Shown here in pieces: positions 62,282 to 64,000 of a stretch of 64,000 bases of DNA. Below the pieces are notes generated by a model. That model was not told the DNA's origin. It ran no database searches and saw nothing but the letters and a program-made list of their open reading frames with translations. A program made the position numbers and the translations under genes. The DNA is taken from NCBI RefSeq assembly GCF_003610375.1, contig NZ_RAPZ01000012.1:186001-250000 (forward strand). The letters run 5' to 3'. Within the stretch, counting starts at the first letter, position 1, and each line of letters opens with the position of its first letter. The DNA is from Sphingomonas sp. PP-CC-1A-547. Lineage in GTDB: Bacteria; Pseudomonadota; Alphaproteobacteria; Sphingomonadales; Sphingomonadaceae.

Positions 62282-64000
62282 TCAACGTATTAGCGGAAGG
62301 CTGATGTAGCTTTCGTCGGGTCCGGCGACCGTCACCTTCTGCGTCGCCTTCACGTAATCCTTCGGTTGCGCGAAGAAGATGTTCGGGACGAAGGTCTGCG
62401 GATTGCGATCGTAGAGCGGGAACCAGCTCGACTGGACCTGCACCATGATCTTGTGGCCGGGCAGGAAGACGTGGTTAGTGGTCGGCAGCGCGAACTTGTA
62501 TTTCAGGGGCACGTTCGCGGCGATCGGCTTGGCCACGGCCAGGCTCTCACGATAGCGGCCGCGGAAGATGTCCATCGCGACCGACAGTTGATAGCCGGCC
62601 ATCGCCTTGTCGCCGGAATAAACGTCCGGATACACGTCGATCAGCTTCACCACCCAGTCGCTGTCGGTGCCGCTGGTCGAGGCGGTCAGGTTCACCTCCG
62701 GCACGCCTGCGATCGTGGTCGGCGTGGTGAGCGCATTGGTGGTGAAGGTCAGCACGTCGGGACGGCCGGAGACGGCGCGCTGATCGTCGACCAGCCATTG
62801 TTTCCACGTCGATCCGCTCGCATAGGTCGGCAGCGTCGGGCGCACGCGGTAGCTGACGGGTGCGGCGGGGTCGGAGATATAGTCCGCGGTCGTCGCCGCG
62901 CCGCCAGCCGCCTGGAAGCCGAGCGCGCCACCGGGCTTGAGGTATAGCGGCGTGCCAGCCGCGGATGCGGTCGGCCACTTGTCGAGCCTCTGCCATTCGT
63001 TGCGACCCGACTGAAACATCGTCACCGGGGCGACGTCCATCGCCGGCTGGTCGCTCTTCAGGTAATGCGCGAGGAACGGCGCGAGGACGTGCCAGCGCCA
63101 CCATTTGGCGGTGTCGGCATCCCATTTGATCGCGCCGAGCGCGCTGCCGTCGCGCACTTCCTGCCCGTGATACCAGGGGCCCATCGACAGGTAGACCATG
63201 TCGTTGGCGGTGTCCTTGGGCTCCAGCGCGCGATAGACCGCGGGCGCACCGTAGATGTCCTCCTGATCCCACAACCCGCCGACGATCAGCGTCGGTACCT
63301 TGAGTGGCTGGCCGGCAAGCACGGTGTCCATCGCCTGGGTCGACCAGAACGAGTCGTACGCAGGATGCTGCGTGATCTTGCGCCAAAAGCCGAGCTGTTC
63401 GAGGCCCTGCGCCTTGCCGATTGCGCCCGCGGAACCGCCCTTCAGGTAATAGTCGTAATCGTCGGCGGTGTCGGTGATCCAGGGTGTGCCGGCATCCTTG
63501 GTCGCTTCCTGACCGAGGACGTAGGGCATCATGCCCTCGCGGAACGCGCCGTTGTGGAACCAGTCGTCGCCACGCCAGCCATCGACCATCGGGTTCATCG
63601 GCACCGAGACCTTCAGCGCCGGATGCGGATTGATCAGCGCCATCAGCGGCAGGAAGCCGTCATAGCTGATCCCGCTGATCCCTACGCGGCCGTTCGATTC
63701 GGGGACGTGCTTCACCAGCCAGTCGATCGTGTCGTAGGTGTCGGTCGAATCGTCGGTCTTGGTCGGGTTCTGCGGCGTACCGGCGCGCGCCGGGTTCATC
63801 ATGTAGATGCCCTGCGATCCGTGCATCCCGCGGACGTCCTGGATCACGCGGATATAGCGTGCCGCGGCGATCACGTCGCCCGCGCCGTCGCCGTGTTCGA
63901 GGATGCCGGCATAGGTGCCGCTGTCGACCTTGGTCTGGCCGTCGGCGTCGTAGGGCGTGCGCGTCATCAGGATGCCCGCGTCCTTCGCGCCCTTCGGCAC
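62282..64000 (-). CDS. CocE/NonD family hydrolase (S15-like), 5' end beyond window
   Basis: 572 residues to the right edge; the start and probably a signal peptide lie outside the window. The alpha/beta-hydrolase core has QDVRGMHGSQGIY, the nucleophile elbow GISGISYDGF with Ser, and a later Asp/His region (GGLWDQEDIYGA, GPWYHGQ). The C-terminal jelly-roll domain typical of the X-Pro dipeptidyl-peptidase/cocaine-esterase family follows (GVPEVNLTASTSG, IMVQVQSSWFPLYDRN). It probably hydrolyses esters or acyl-peptides outside the cytoplasm. The substrate is unknown. Confidence 0.92.
   Translation of the reverse strand: MPKGAKDAGILMTRTPYDADGQTKVDSGTYAGILEHGDGAGDVIAAARYIRVIQDVRGMHGSQGIYMMNPARAGTPQNPTKTDDSTDTYDTIDWLVKHVPESNGRVGISGISYDGFLPLMALINPHPALKVSVPMNPMVDGWRGDDWFHNGAFREGMMPYVLGQEATKDAGTPWITDTADDYDYYLKGGSAGAIGKAQGLEQLGFWRKITQHPAYDSFWSTQAMDTVLAGQPLKVPTLIVGGLWDQEDIYGAPAVYRALEPKDTANDMVYLSMGPWYHGQEVRDGSALGAIKWDADTAKWWRWHVLAPFLAHYLKSDQPAMDVAPVTMFQSGRNEWQRLDKWPTASAAGTPLYLKPGGALGFQAAGGAATTADYISDPAAPVSYRVRPTLPTYASGSTWKQWLVDDQRAVSGRPDVLTFTTNALTTPTTIAGVPEVNLTASTSGTDSDWVVKLIDVYPDVYSGDKAMAGYQLSVAMDIFRGRYRESLAVAKPIAANVPLKYKFALPTTNHVFLPGHKIMVQVQSSWFPLYDRNPQTFVPNIFFAQPKDYVKATQKVTVAGPDESYISLPLIR

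Overview
The window looks like an alphaproteobacterial chromosome, most likely Sphingomonas or a close relative. This is inferred from high GC, a ~1540-residue NAD-glutamate dehydrogenase, Cys-free ribosomal protein L36, a K+-insensitive H+-pyrophosphatase, aerobic CobS/CobT, an infA-maf-RNase-yacG cluster, LexA boxes of the alphaproteobacterial GTTC-N7-GTTC type, and many G+C-rich hairpin repeats between genes. No database search was possible; all names rest on motifs, length and context.

Region A (1-~9800) is an accessory island. On the minus strand, an operon behind a LexA-type box holds a small conserved gene, a nonsense-mutated DUF6771-like gene, a possible 54-residue membrane peptide and a 457-residue protein with a nuclease-like C-terminus. 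On the plus strand there is a candidate defence operon: a GmrSD-like DUF262/DUF1524 protein with a C-terminal RAMA-like domain, a small membrane protein and a membrane-anchored TerB-like protein. A GIY-YIG-like protein, an intact tyrosine recombinase and a 5'-truncated type I restriction subunit (HsdR) complete it.

Region B (10188-19072) is a second, independent element with clear ends. A 45-bp perfect direct repeat made of the 3' half of tRNA-Thr(CGT) lies at both ends, 8,840 bp apart. It is a decayed P2-like prophage: portal protein, the C-terminal part of the large terminase, a Dam-type methylase and an integrase tail remain. Cargo fills the rest: a replication-type helix-turn-helix protein, a Septu-like ATPase/HNH pair, a second LexA-box cassette paralogous to the one in region A and followed by a zinc-ribbon gene, and a two-gene unit sharing an SGSG[NH]N motif.

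Region C (19028-64000) is ordinary chromosome: tRNA-Thr, a PAS-like protein and NAD-glutamate dehydrogenase; a TonB receptor/PKHD hydroxylase/PepSY iron-uptake operon with a Fur-like site; CobS-CobT; a J-domain protein, BolA, glutathione S-transferase, Nudix hydrolase, pirin and an epoxide-hydrolase-like enzyme; hisG-hisD-nusB-thiL-hppA; an S9 peptidase; a DNA methyltransferase-nuclease fusion broken by one in-frame TGA; infA-maf-RNase-yacG-tRNA-Phe; purK-purE; gpmA; an M14 peptidase; L36; two L,D-transpeptidases; a family 2 glycosyltransferase beside a large aminotransferase-flavoprotein fusion; and a CocE-type hydrolase cut by the window end. The G+C-rich intergenic repeats are common here and were not seen in regions A and B.

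The most interesting signal is the pair of paralogous cassettes, each with a LexA-type box inside its promoter spacer and a TGATG-coupled gene pair, each leading into different cargo. One sits in each mobile region, and one copy carries a single stop codon.
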